Origin: Entomospira nematocerorum
GTDB taxonomy: Bacteria > Spirochaetota > Spirochaetia > WRBN01
Length of the DNA: 64,000 bases
Reading direction: 5' to 3'
Assembly: GCF_028748105.1 (NCBI RefSeq)
Contig: NZ_CP118168.1
Span: forward strand, 806,001-870,000
The notes under the pieces were generated by a model. It saw only the letters and a program-made list of their open reading frames with translations, did not search any database and was not told where the DNA came from. Shown in pieces: positions 34,758 through 43,681 of this stretch (position 1 is its first letter; every line of letters begins with the position of its first letter). The translations under genes and the position numbers were made by a program.

Positions 34758-36140
34758 ATGAAAAAAAGCTTAGCACTCATAGGCATATTCTTTTTGACTA
34801 TGAGTTTTGGCGCCTGGGCACAGGACATGGGAGCCATGTTATCTTTAGACACACACGTTGTCGACTCTTTTGATGGCGATGGTGTCTATCCTGATGGTGG
34901 TGAGAACATTCAATGGATAGCTGTTGGTAGTCAGAATATTGTTCAGGATTTTCCCTTAACAACACAAGCAAATGTTTGGCCTCGTGAGAAATTTGGTGAG
35001 AATCCAGCTAATTCTGATGACTTACGTGCCCTAGCAATTAATGGTGCATTCACACAACGTGGACGCAATTTTATCGAAATTATTCCAACTCGTGATGGAT
35101 CAACTCCATCTCCTCTTCCTCTCACCGATGAAGTAAGAGCTCTTGGTGTGTGGGTTTGGGGTAGTAATTTTAATTACACATTCCTTGCAGTTGTAGAAGA
35201 TGCCGATGGTGTCCAGCATCGTATTAATATGGGACGTCTGAACTATATGGGATGGCGTAACTTAACAGCAACTATTCCTAATACGATCAATCAGCGTAAC
35301 GCAACGTTCCCTTTAAGAAGAACACTACGTCTTGTTAAATTTATTATTGATGTAAATCCTGCTGAACGTGCAGATAACTTTTTTGTATATATTGATAACG
35401 TAACAACAATTAGTCAGCGACGTATTATGACGGGATTTGATGGATCCAATCTTACAGAACCAACTGTTATTGATCAAATTTGGGAAGGCCAACCTATCAA
35501 TGCAAATGCTGGACAGGTAGGTAGTGATGTTGCTGTAGCAGATCCTACAAAGCTGCAAGAGGTTCAAGTTAGCACAATGAATGATCCAAGTGCTTGGGTT
35601 GGACAAATGCGCCGCAATGATGGATTAATTACCGTTCGAAGTTTTGAAGGTGGTGCGGCAGACAAAGAACCACTAAATGGTGAAGAAAGTGAATCTGATG
35701 AGCAAAATCGTATTTTAGGTACTCGTATTCAATTTTTACGACGCTCTCTTTCTCAGTTTACGATTAAAGCAGTCAATCCAATTCCTATTCAAGGTGTAAC
35801 AAAGACTATTAGTGTGTGGGTTGCAGGTCGTAATACACAGCACACCTTATCTATTGTAATTCGTGATTATGAAGGTCGACGCCATGAATTAGTGCTTGGA
35901 CAATTAGATTTTTCTGGTTGGAAGCAGTTGAGTGTATCTATTCCTGAAAACGTAGTGCAAAATGATCCTAATTATGGGCATATTGCTGGAATTACTTTTG
36001 AAGAATTTATTGTGCATGCAGATTTACTTGAGTCTCGCGGTACTTTCTTCTTATGGTTAGATGATGTACGTGCTTTAGTTGATATGTTCGCTGTAGCAAC
36101 TGGACGTGCCGAAGATGATCCACGTGATGAGTTATGGTAG
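34758..36140 (+). CDS. flaA: Flagellar filament sheath protein FlaA with duplicated core domain
   Basis: The 460-aa protein has a signal peptide (cleavage after GAWA, residue 21) and two related copies of the FlaA core: residues about 128-217 (VWVWGSNFNYTFLAVVEDAD, MGWRNLTATIP, FFVYIDNV) and 349-440 (ISVWVAGRNTQHTLSIVIRD, FSGWKQLSVSIP, FFLWLDDV). Known FlaA proteins are about 320-350 aa with one core. FlaA coats the periplasmic flagellum and affects its stiffness and helical shape. A long leader and a strong terminator make it a single-gene unit, as expected for an abundant structural protein. Confidence 0.9.
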   Translation: MKKSLALIGIFFLTMSFGAWAQDMGAMLSLDTHVVDSFDGDGVYPDGGENIQWIAVGSQNIVQDFPLTTQANVWPREKFGENPANSDDLRALAINGAFTQRGRNFIEIIPTRDGSTPSPLPLTDEVRALGVWVWGSNFNYTFLAVVEDADGVQHRINMGRLNYMGWRNLTATIPNTINQRNATFPLRRTLRLVKFIIDVNPAERADNFFVYIDNVTTISQRRIMTGFDGSNLTEPTVIDQIWEGQPINANAGQVGSDVAVADPTKLQEVQVSTMNDPSAWVGQMRRNDGLITVRSFEGGAADKEPLNGEESESDEQNRILGTRIQFLRRSLSQFTIKAVNPIPIQGVTKTISVWVAGRNTQHTLSIVIRDYEGRRHELVLGQLDFSGWKQLSVSIPENVVQNDPNYGHIAGITFEEFIVHADLLESRGTFFLWLDDVRALVDMFAVATGRAEDDPRDELW

Positions 36141-36184
36141 AATAAATTGATGATATCATAGATCATAGATGATTCGTTAGAGTA

Positions 36185-36214
36185 GGTGGCTCCCTTTGGG
36201 AGCTGCCTTTTTTT
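36185..36214 (+). terminator. Terminator of flaA
   Basis: A 10-bp stem (GGTGGCTCCC/GGGAGCTGCC, two G-T pairs), a 3-nt loop and seven T. Confidence 0.85.
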
Positions 36215-36355
36215 ATGAATACCTTGTTGTATAAGATAATCTATTATTAGCTATAGAGAAATAAATGGATTGCATACAAAAGGATGTGATTTGTGGGTAT
36301 ATCAGTTTATTTGTATTAGAGAAGGAGTTACGATCTTGTATAGGAAAATACCAAT

Positions 36356-36390
36356 AAAAAAGGCTGAACATAAAAGTCCAGCCTTTTTTG
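36356..36390. terminator. Bidirectional terminator after the chemoreceptor genes
   Basis: AGGCTG/CAGCCT stem with AC/GT inside, flanked by A5 on the left and T6 on the right. It closes the minus-strand chemoreceptor operon. Confidence 0.8.
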
Positions 36391-36407
36391 TTAGGAAAAA
36401 TTAGAGG

Positions 36408-38570
36408 TTATTTTGATTTTAATCTGAAGGAGGCAACATTGTTATGCATAATATCAAGAGTATCATTAGCTTCCTGAACGAGTGTTTGAATTTTTCGGAT
36501 AAGGGCACTGTTTTTACCTTCTAGAGATTGCACTGTGTCAATAGATGATAAAAGCTCTTCCTCAACTTTAGCAAGATTATCCATATTACCTAAAATTTTA
36601 TTGGTGACACTAATAATAGAGACCATTTCTTGTTTAATTTGCTCAGATGTATGACGTAGTACATCCAAGGAGGAAACAACACATTTCGTTCCGTTACTTT
36701 GTTCGTGCATAGCTTCTGCAACTTGGGATGTCTTTTGATTTAATCGATCGATACCATCTTGAATTTCAGCAAAACTATTCTCCATGCCTCGACTGGCTTC
36801 AAAAATATCAGAAACAAGCTCATTAACAGCATGTAAATTTTGTCCACTAATAGTGAGTTGTGCGCCTGAGTTCATTGCTAATGATCGAATTTCACCTGCA
36901 ACAACAGCAAATCCACGACCCATGTCACCTGCATGTGCCGCTTCTATAGCTGCATTCATTGCTAATAGATTTGTTCGTTCTGCGATATCTTCAATTACTA
37001 GGTTAGTGGCGTTAAGGCTCTCTGATTTTTCGAGAATTTGGCGAATAAGTGCATCGGTTTCTAAAAGCTGCTCCTTACCTGTGGCTCCAGCTTCTTGTAA
37101 CTCGCGAGCATTGTGAGCCATAACACTGATGCTGTTATTAATAGAGTGAATATTAGCCGATAGTTCTTCAACAGCTACCGATGAACTTGTCAGAGCTTTA
37201 ATTTGTTCCTCATTTGTACCTTCGATAAAGGTGAGTTGATGTAACTTTTTTTGAATGAGTTCAACAGTATGCTCTCTAAGGTCTTTCTGGGAGATAATAT
37301 CAGTTCGATATAGATTAATATCATTGCTAATAATGCCCATTGTTTTACTAGCATTGTCTACTTGCTCTTTCACTTGTGTTTTACTAATTTGCATCGCATT
37401 GAGAGCAATAACAGAGTCGGCTAGTGCGTCTTTGAAATGGGCTACAAGTTGTTCAATTTCTGATGCTACGATATTCATTTCTCTCATGGAGTAATTTTTA
37501 GCTTTAAAATTGGATAAATCACCATCGTTCAATCGCTTAATTTGAGTAGACAGGGTTCTGAATGGTTCTTTAATATAAATATAGATAATTGTTAATGTCG
37601 CTAGAATAGCGATGATAATCATAGCCAAGGTAATGGCAGATAGATGTGCAAGTGAGCCATAAAAATCATTAATGTCGCCCCAAATAATAAGAATCCACTC
37701 TGAATTTTGAATTTGCTTGGAGATGAAGAATGTTCTAGCCTTATTGTTAAGAATGACTCTGGAGGATCCATTAAGAAGTTGTTGAATTTCTTCATCTGTA
37801 AGGGTTGGAGCATAATCAGAAAAAGATGTTCCTTCCTTATATGTTACACCTGTAGCCTCATTGCGAGAAGTCATAATGAGCGTTCCATCCGTCTTAGTAA
37901 TAACAGGCCATGCGGAGGGTGCTATTAAGTAGGTATTTTTTCCAATGCCACTGAAGAAGATATCTGCATCGATATCACCAATTAGAACACCTGTAATTTG
38001 TCCGTAGCGACTGAATACAGGTGTCAAGATACTAAAGACATTTTCTCCTGTAAGAGTGTCTACATAGATTTCGGTGATTACTTGCTGCGATGTTGCTAAT
38101 AAAGCCTCCATACCTGGAATAGTTAATGATTTTCGAATTTGATCATTTCCGAATTGCACATCAATAACTGTGGAGTAGAATCCATCCTCATTAAAATCTT
38201 TGAGAGTAAAGATAGAGGCATTTGGAATAAACTCATACGATCCGATAGCTTTTCGTACAATTTGGGTCAGCACTTCAACATTCTCTTTTTCAAAGCCAAC
38301 TACAGAGAGTTGTTGTGAAAGGGTACTCATGGAGCGATTCGCTTCATCTAGGAATTTAACGATTCCCATAGCAGTGTCAGAGGCTCCTGCAGATGTGCGA
38401 GAATAAATACGCGCTTTGAGGGATCTATGATAAATATCCAGAAAGATAAAGGACTGGACGATAGAGACAAAAATAATAAAAAAGCTCAGTACAAGGGTCA
38501 TGGAATTTCTGAACTGTAGTTTTTTCATAATTTTTTTTTGGGTTTTACCATTCTCTGTATCTTTTTTCAT
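36408..38570 (-). CDS. Methyl-accepting chemotaxis protein, copy A
   Basis: The 720-aa receptor has membrane segment 1 (about 24-47), a periplasmic dCache-like sensor (to about 300), segment 2 (about 310-335), a HAMP region and a long coiled-coil signalling domain. The kinase-control tip reads ERTNLLAMNAAIEAAHAGDM followed by GRGFAVVAGEIR. There is no C-terminal CheR pentapeptide. Its ATG follows directly on the stop of the upstream receptor, with GGAGGGG inside that gene's end, so the two are coupled. The ligand is unknown. Confidence 0.93.
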   Translation of the reverse strand: MKKDTENGKTQKKIMKKLQFRNSMTLVLSFFIIFVSIVQSFIFLDIYHRSLKARIYSRTSAGASDTAMGIVKFLDEANRSMSTLSQQLSVVGFEKENVEVLTQIVRKAIGSYEFIPNASIFTLKDFNEDGFYSTVIDVQFGNDQIRKSLTIPGMEALLATSQQVITEIYVDTLTGENVFSILTPVFSRYGQITGVLIGDIDADIFFSGIGKNTYLIAPSAWPVITKTDGTLIMTSRNEATGVTYKEGTSFSDYAPTLTDEEIQQLLNGSSRVILNNKARTFFISKQIQNSEWILIIWGDINDFYGSLAHLSAITLAMIIIAILATLTIIYIYIKEPFRTLSTQIKRLNDGDLSNFKAKNYSMREMNIVASEIEQLVAHFKDALADSVIALNAMQISKTQVKEQVDNASKTMGIISNDINLYRTDIISQKDLREHTVELIQKKLHQLTFIEGTNEEQIKALTSSSVAVEELSANIHSINNSISVMAHNARELQEAGATGKEQLLETDALIRQILEKSESLNATNLVIEDIAERTNLLAMNAAIEAAHAGDMGRGFAVVAGEIRSLAMNSGAQLTISGQNLHAVNELVSDIFEASRGMENSFAEIQDGIDRLNQKTSQVAEAMHEQSNGTKCVVSSLDVLRHTSEQIKQEMVSIISVTNKILGNMDNLAKVEEELLSSIDTVQSLEGKNSALIRKIQTLVQEANDTLDIMHNNVASFRLKSK

Positions 38571-40733
38571 TTAAAATTCCCCTCCGTTTTTACTAGATAG
38601 GTCTTGTATTGTAAATTTTTCTACAAAACTTTGCACACTTTTGATGTTGTCAGCGTTACTGATAACGGTTGTATGTGCGATTTGTGTGGTCTCTTTGGAT
38701 AATTTTTCCTTTTCAGAAATGACACGGATACTGTCAAAGAATTTAGCATCGAATTCTGTAAGAGCGTGGGCGTTTTGAGATATTTGACTAGCTGTCTGTT
38801 TAACTTGAGAAGACCCTTCCTGCACATCATGAATAGCAACCTTTAGAGATCCAAGAGAGTTAACAATACTCTGCGTTCCACGACTTTGCTCGTATACAGC
38901 TTCTTTAACTTGGGAGCTTTGTAGATTAAGAGAAGTAATGCCCGTCTCTATTTTAGCAAAGCTATCATCAAGTAGACGACTAGCCTTAAATATTTGACCA
39001 ATAAGATTAGTTACTTGATTGAGGTTTTCTGAGCTAATAGCTAATTGCTCTCCAGAGTTGGTTGCTAGTGTACGAATTTCTTCAGCAACAACAGCAAAGC
39101 CCTTTCCCATCTCACCAGCATGCGCAGCTTCAATTGCTGCATTCATTGCCAACAGGTTGGTTCTTTCCGAAATTTCCTCAATTACTTTATTCGTTTCATA
39201 TAGTGTTCGAGATTTTTCTAGAATGGCTCGAATGAGTTTATCTGTCGTAAGAAGTTGGCGTCTGCCTTCTTCACCTACAACTTGTAGCTCTTGAGCACTC
39301 TCCTCGACGGATGTCATGTTGTTATCGATAGAATTCATATTTGCTGAAAGCTGTTCGATAGCAACGGAGGCTTGTGAAATTTCATGTGTTTGTTGTTCTG
39401 TCAAGTTAGATATAAAATTAACACGCTCCTCTTTAAAGAGGATATAATTAAGAATTTCCTGCTTTAGTGTCTTAAATTTATTGATGTCGGTTGTATACAT
39501 ATTCACTTGTCGATCAACTTCATTTGCATTTGAGCCTACAATTTCAAGACTCGCAGAGACAGTTTTAGTTTTTAGTGCAAGTGCTTGGTTGCGAATGTGC
39601 ATATCTTGAACAATTGATGCAACTTTTGATGTAAAATTTTCTACGGCGTGGTTAAGTTGACAAATTTCATGTACATCACGATTCGTTGATATACTTCCCT
39701 CATGGAATATTCCGTTGTTAACAGCATTAATATGTTTGGTAGTCTTTAACATAGGTTTTTGCATGAAATTATATACTACAATGAAGGAAATAAGTACACT
39801 AATTAAAACTACTATCATGGACCAGTAAAATACTTCATATATTTCGATCAAGAAATCATTTAAGTTACCGTATAGATAGAGAATCCAGTTGTCATTACTG
39901 TTTAGCCGCAGAGATGAAAAATAAAAACCATGAGTTGTATCAATAAAGAAAGCGCTGTTATTGTTGAGAATTTGTTCTTGAATTGGTAGAGGAATGTATG
40001 TATGATGGGCAAAAATGTTGGCACCGGCTATATATTTATCACCTGTAAAAGGATTGAGATAATCTACAGTAATCGTACCTTCACGTGTTATAATCATGGT
40101 AAAAGCAGAGCGACTAGCTCGGTTTCCTGTATTGTTGATTTGAGATAGGATACGATCGAAAGCAACATCCAACATGAGAACAGCATAAATTTCATTGCGA
40201 TTAGTTCTTACAGGTACGAAAATCGTGAAGACGTGTTCTCCCGTGAAGTTATCAATATAGATAGGTGAAATTTGAACTGTACCGTAGGTTTTAGCCTCAT
40301 TATATCCTGGTAGCTGCCAGCTACGGCGGATAGCATTTTCGGGGATTGCTGCAGAGTCAGTACGAATGTAAGTGCCTCCACGGTTGCGATCACGCACAGT
40401 TGATAAGCCAATAGAGCTGAAGATATTAGTAGAGTCTTCATCAATACGCATCAGCCTTTTAACCATAGCTTCCGTTTCAGGTGTAATACCAATAAGGCCA
40501 ATAACATCAGCTAAGGCTTGAGCATTAGCCAAACTACCCTTGAGCAGGGTATCTAAGTTTTGGAGCCGAAGGGTTTGTGAGCGCATAGCAAGATTTTCAA
40601 CACGCTCATAAATTTCTTTACGATAAAATATGCCAAAAACTACCGCCTGTGTAATAATGACGATTGCAGTAAAAATCACAAGCATTACAATGGCACGCGT
40701 GCCTTGGTACTGCTTTACTGGATTTAACTTCAT
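38571..40733 (-). CDS. Methyl-accepting chemotaxis protein, copy B
   Basis: The 720-aa paralogue of the downstream receptor has the same layout: segment 1 at about 14-36, dCache-like sensor, segment 2 near 310-335, HAMP, and a signalling tip ERTNLLAMNAAIEAAHAGEM. The sensor regions differ more than the signalling ends, so the pair probably detects different ligands. ATG 40733 is chosen because AGGAAGGAAATT lies directly upstream; an in-frame start at 40775 lies at the -10 region. It is the first gene of a two-gene operon. Confidence 0.92.
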   Translation of the reverse strand: MKLNPVKQYQGTRAIVMLVIFTAIVIITQAVVFGIFYRKEIYERVENLAMRSQTLRLQNLDTLLKGSLANAQALADVIGLIGITPETEAMVKRLMRIDEDSTNIFSSIGLSTVRDRNRGGTYIRTDSAAIPENAIRRSWQLPGYNEAKTYGTVQISPIYIDNFTGEHVFTIFVPVRTNRNEIYAVLMLDVAFDRILSQINNTGNRASRSAFTMIITREGTITVDYLNPFTGDKYIAGANIFAHHTYIPLPIQEQILNNNSAFFIDTTHGFYFSSLRLNSNDNWILYLYGNLNDFLIEIYEVFYWSMIVVLISVLISFIVVYNFMQKPMLKTTKHINAVNNGIFHEGSISTNRDVHEICQLNHAVENFTSKVASIVQDMHIRNQALALKTKTVSASLEIVGSNANEVDRQVNMYTTDINKFKTLKQEILNYILFKEERVNFISNLTEQQTHEISQASVAIEQLSANMNSIDNNMTSVEESAQELQVVGEEGRRQLLTTDKLIRAILEKSRTLYETNKVIEEISERTNLLAMNAAIEAAHAGEMGKGFAVVAEEIRTLATNSGEQLAISSENLNQVTNLIGQIFKASRLLDDSFAKIETGITSLNLQSSQVKEAVYEQSRGTQSIVNSLGSLKVAIHDVQEGSSQVKQTASQISQNAHALTEFDAKFFDSIRVISEKEKLSKETTQIAHTTVISNADNIKSVQSFVEKFTIQDLSSKNGGEF

Positions 40734-41047
40734 AATTTCCTTCCTAACATCTTTCTTGTTGCTATTATACACCATTTCAATAAATTATTTCTACTCTTAT
40801 AGAGGGTCTTTTTTGCGAGCATTATCGAACAGCAAAATTTTTTATAGAGTAGATAATAAACATCTATACCCTATAGTATCGACTTTTTACAGAATACGCA
40901 TAGGGTTTGCGCTTTAAAAATCATCAAAATATTATTTTTTTATATTTATTGATGATAGTGCTTGACAAAATAGCCTATTTACTATATGATACATTCATCA
41001 TCTTAAGGATGATTTAATGAAACATTTATTTGTTTTATGTAAAGATA
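40734..41047. promoter_or_regulatory. Divergent region between chemoreceptors and tRNA-Tyr
   Basis: This 314-bp gap holds a minus-strand -10 (TATAAT, complement of 40764-40769; weak -35), the shared TCGATACTA motif (complement of 40874-40889), an AT-rich dyad (ATCATCAA 40920-40927, TTGATGAT 40949-40956) and the tRNA promoter. No gene is seen. Confidence 0.45.
40962..40990 (+). promoter_or_regulatory. Promoter of tRNA-Tyr/tRNA-Thr
   Basis: Consensus TTGACA, a 17-nt spacer and TATGAT, 57 nt before the first tRNA. Confidence 0.8.
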
Positions 41048-41129
41048 GGGGAGTTTCCCGAGCGGTCAAAGGGATCAGACTGTAAATCTGCTGTCGTAGA
41101 CTTCGTAGGTTCGAATCCTACACTCCCCA
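41048..41129 (+). tRNA. tRNA-Tyr (GTA)
   Basis: An 82-nt class II tRNA with acceptor GGGGAGT/ACTCCCC, anticodon GTA in the loop CTGTAAATC, a long variable arm and the TTCGAATC T-loop. CCA is not encoded. It is 6 nt from tRNA-Thr and shares its promoter. Confidence 0.93.
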
Positions 41130-41135
41130 TTTCAG

Positions 41136-41208
41136 GCCAACTTAGCTCATTTGGTAGAGCAGCTGACTTGTAATCTGCAGGTGGTGGGTTCGAATCCCAC
41201 AGTTGGCT
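41136..41208 (+). tRNA. tRNA-Thr (TGT)
   Basis: A 73-nt tRNA with acceptor GCCAACT/AGTTGGC, anticodon TGT (loop CTTGTAA) and T-loop TTCGAATC. CCA is not encoded. Confidence 0.93.
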
Positions 41209-41330
41209 TTATTTATTATATAAGTTTACATAACTTTGTGCTTTCAAAGCGATTTACAGTGAGCCCCCAACATGGTATCTTCTATTAATATTATTGTTAA
41301 ATTTACGAGAAATAGTGAGTAAGTACTAGT

Positions 41331-41786
41331 ATGATTGGGTTTATCTATAAGTATATTTTTATTATCGCACCATTTACAGCTTGGTTAGTTGCACAGTGGC
41401 TGAAGCCTGTTTTTGAATATTGGCGGACAGGAAGCTGGAGTATAACATCCGCTAAGGGTTCTGGAGGCATGCCAAGTTCACACTCTTCTACAATGATTAG
41501 TTTGACAACAGTATTAGGTTTTGCTAAGGGAATCCATAGTGAACTTTTTGCTCTAGCATTGGTTACCTCATTGATTGTTATGTACGATGCGAGAGGTGTA
41601 CGGCAGGCTGCAGGATCGCATGCAGCCTATCTCAATTTTATTAAAGATGAATTGAATGAGTTGTTTGGGCACGGTCTAACGGTTGAGGGATTTAAGACTA
41701 ACTTGGGTCATACTTCTCTTCAAGTAGCCGTGGGAGCACTCCTAGGGTTGATTATTGGATCTATTTATGGAGTTATTTTTTTTTAA
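41331..41786 (+). CDS. Divergent PAP2-family membrane protein (YuiD/DUF212)
   Basis: The 151-aa membrane protein matches the YuiD/DUF212 group of PAP2-like phosphatases. The three motif regions are visible: GGMPSSHSS, YDARGVRQAAGSHA and LGHTSLQVAVGALLG. The family is thought to act on lipid or isoprenoid phosphates, but this is not established. Four membrane segments are likely. The start at 41331 has only a weak binding site. It lies between two tRNA transcription units. Confidence 0.88.
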   Translation: MIGFIYKYIFIIAPFTAWLVAQWLKPVFEYWRTGSWSITSAKGSGGMPSSHSSTMISLTTVLGFAKGIHSELFALALVTSLIVMYDARGVRQAAGSHAAYLNFIKDELNELFGHGLTVEGFKTNLGHTSLQVAVGALLGLIIGSIYGVIFF

Positions 41787-41793
41787 AAATCAC

Positions 41794-41822
41794 TTGACAA
41801 AAAATTGAAAATAAGTTATTAT
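41794..41822 (+). promoter_or_regulatory. Promoter of tRNA-Glu
   Basis: TTGACA, a 17-nt spacer and TATTAT, 21 nt before the tRNA. Confidence 0.8.
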
Positions 41823-41843
41823 ACTTTCAGATGAATAAAGCAT

Positions 41844-41915
41844 GCCCCCTTCGTCTATCGGTTAGGACATCAGGTTTTCATCCTGAGAAGAGGGGTTCGA
41901 CTCCCCTAGGGGGTG
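41844..41915 (+). tRNA. tRNA-Glu (TTC)
   Basis: A 72-nt tRNA with acceptor GCCCCCT/AGGGGGT (terminal G-T), anticodon TTC in the loop TTTTCAT, and discriminator G. CCA is not encoded. Confidence 0.93.
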
Positions 41916-41922
41916 TTTTATT

Positions 41923-41956
41923 AAGCCTCATAATATATTTATGAGGCTTTTCTTTA
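41923..41956 (+). terminator. Terminator after tRNA-Glu
   Basis: An 11-bp perfect stem (AAGCCTCATAA/TTATGAGGCTT), a 5-nt loop and a T-rich tail. Confidence 0.8.
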
Positions 41957-41971
41957 TATGAGGTAAGTTAG

Positions 41972-42544
41972 ATGAGAATTAGTTATAATGCTCCCGTGAC
42001 GCTAACATTTGCACTCTTTTCCATGCTTGTCTTATTAGCCGATTTATATTTAGCCCCTAATCTCATTCAAAATCTTTTTACTATAGATGGAAAGTTAACA
42101 TTTGATCCTCAAAACTATGCTGCATATGTTCGTCTTGTCACATATGTTTTTGGTCATGCGGACTTGCAACATTTGCTAAGTAATATGATGTTTTTTTTAC
42201 TTTTAGGTCCTGCTCTTGAGGAAAGATATAGTTCTGGAAGTGTTGCTTTAATGATCTTTGCTACGGCACTTTTAACAGGACTCATTAATGCATTTGTCTT
42301 TTCTAGTGGTCTCCTAGGAGCTAGTGGAATTGTTTTCATGATGATTGTTTTAACTTCTTTTGCAAATGTACAGCGAGGCCAATTACCTCTTAGTTTTTTA
42401 TTAGTAGCAACGTTATACGTATGGCAAGAGATTTCTCAGGCTGGTGCGGATAGTGATATTTCTCACTTTGGTCATATGATGGGTGGCGTCATGGGAGCTG
42501 TTTTTGGCTTTTTGGAGAATAGTATCTCTAAGAAACCTACCTAA
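41972..42544 (+). CDS. Rhomboid-family intramembrane serine protease
   Basis: The 190-aa protein has about six membrane segments. The catalytic Ser lies in LLGASGIVF and the catalytic His in SHFGHMMGG; the HADLQHLLSNM region after segment 1 is also typical. It cleaves membrane proteins within the bilayer; substrates are unknown. GAGGTAAGTTAG precedes the ATG. It converges on the dGTPase gene with only 5 bp between and no visible terminator. Confidence 0.9.
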   Translation: MRISYNAPVTLTFALFSMLVLLADLYLAPNLIQNLFTIDGKLTFDPQNYAAYVRLVTYVFGHADLQHLLSNMMFFLLLGPALEERYSSGSVALMIFATALLTGLINAFVFSSGLLGASGIVFMMIVLTSFANVQRGQLPLSFLLVATLYVWQEISQAGADSDISHFGHMMGGVMGAVFGFLENSISKKPT

Positions 42545-42549
42545 AGCTA

Positions 42550-43671
42550 CTATTTAAATCTTTGTGGTATAATGAGCTCCTCTAAGGTGTCTAATGCAAA
42601 ATTGTCAGTCATACCCGCAATAAAATCTAACGCTGCATACGGATTAAGGTTATTTTCAGCTATATAGAGAGTATGCATGCTCTCCAAGTAGTTTCCAAAT
42701 CGCTGATCAAGAGGCAGTTTACTTTCCTTGTATAGATGGAATTCTAGTTTATATTTATCGATTGACTCAAGAAGATGCTGGTATAGAGTGCGTAATACTT
42801 TTTTTAATTGTATATTAAATCTTGTTAGCTCCGGACTGTAGTAAATTGATTCATAGTTAAATTTTCGTAAAACTGTAAAGGCTTCAAAAATAGTATCAGA
42901 AAATCCAATTTTTCCGGTCTGCTCACTGGTGATGATCATGTCAGTTGTAAGCGTATTAATGATATTAGCGTTAGTATTACCAAGCACGGTTTGAACAATA
43001 GAGGGGAGATCTCCAGCACGAATGATACCCAGTGTTACAGCATCTTCAAAGTCACGTCCAAGATAAGCGATTTTATCTGACATACGCATGACACAACCCT
43101 CCCATGTGCTGGGATAAAAATTGCGCTCTGTAATTGATTCTAATGGTTTAATACGTAGATCAGGCTCAATGGCTTGTTCAAATTTCTCGCCACAGTGTGT
43201 AATAATTCCATCACGAACTGCGTAGGTCAAGTTAAGCCCTTTTCCCTTAGCAACAAGCTTGTCTACGACCCTGAGACCATAAATTTCGTGTTTAAAAGTT
43301 CGTGAAGAATGTTCTTCTTGCAAAACTTCACTAAGAATTTCTTCCCCAATATGACCAAATGGAGCATGACCCAAGTCATGACCTAGACCAATAGCCCAAG
43401 CAAGATCGGCATCTAATCCAAGTGATCGGCAGATAACATTTGATATCGTAGAAACATGCATAACATGTTCCATTCGCGTACAGATATGATCATTTTTTGG
43501 TGCAAAAAATACTTGTGTTTTATGCTTTAATCTACGAAAAGGAGAGCTATGAATAATAGCTGTAGCATCTCGAAAATATGCCGTACGAACATCTTGTTGC
43601 TCTCTTTCTATATTTCTTTTTTTTAAATCATCGTCATTTAAGGGACTGATGAAGAAGAGATCTCGTTCCAT
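42550..43671 (-). CDS. dgt: dGTP triphosphohydrolase-like HD protein
   Basis: The 373-aa HD-domain phosphohydrolase shows SSPFRRLKHKTQVF, RMEHVMHVSTIS and the HD pair in GLGHDLGHAPFGHIGEEIL. The family cleaves dNTPs to nucleoside and triphosphate and controls dNTP pools. AGGAAATTAACT precedes the ATG. It starts 10 nt after map and is probably co-transcribed with it. Confidence 0.92.
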   Translation of the reverse strand: MERDLFFISPLNDDDLKKRNIEREQQDVRTAYFRDATAIIHSSPFRRLKHKTQVFFAPKNDHICTRMEHVMHVSTISNVICRSLGLDADLAWAIGLGHDLGHAPFGHIGEEILSEVLQEEHSSRTFKHEIYGLRVVDKLVAKGKGLNLTYAVRDGIITHCGEKFEQAIEPDLRIKPLESITERNFYPSTWEGCVMRMSDKIAYLGRDFEDAVTLGIIRAGDLPSIVQTVLGNTNANIINTLTTDMIITSEQTGKIGFSDTIFEAFTVLRKFNYESIYYSPELTRFNIQLKKVLRTLYQHLLESIDKYKLEFHLYKESKLPLDQRFGNYLESMHTLYIAENNLNPYAALDFIAGMTDNFALDTLEELIIPQRFK

Positions 43672-43681
43672 AGTTAATTTC

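Noticed and set aside
41017..41085. 22-codon frame (MKHLFVLCKD...) with AAGGAT upstream that runs into tRNA-Tyr
   Set aside because: It ends inside the anticodon arm of the tRNA; the tRNA promoter and processing explain this region better.
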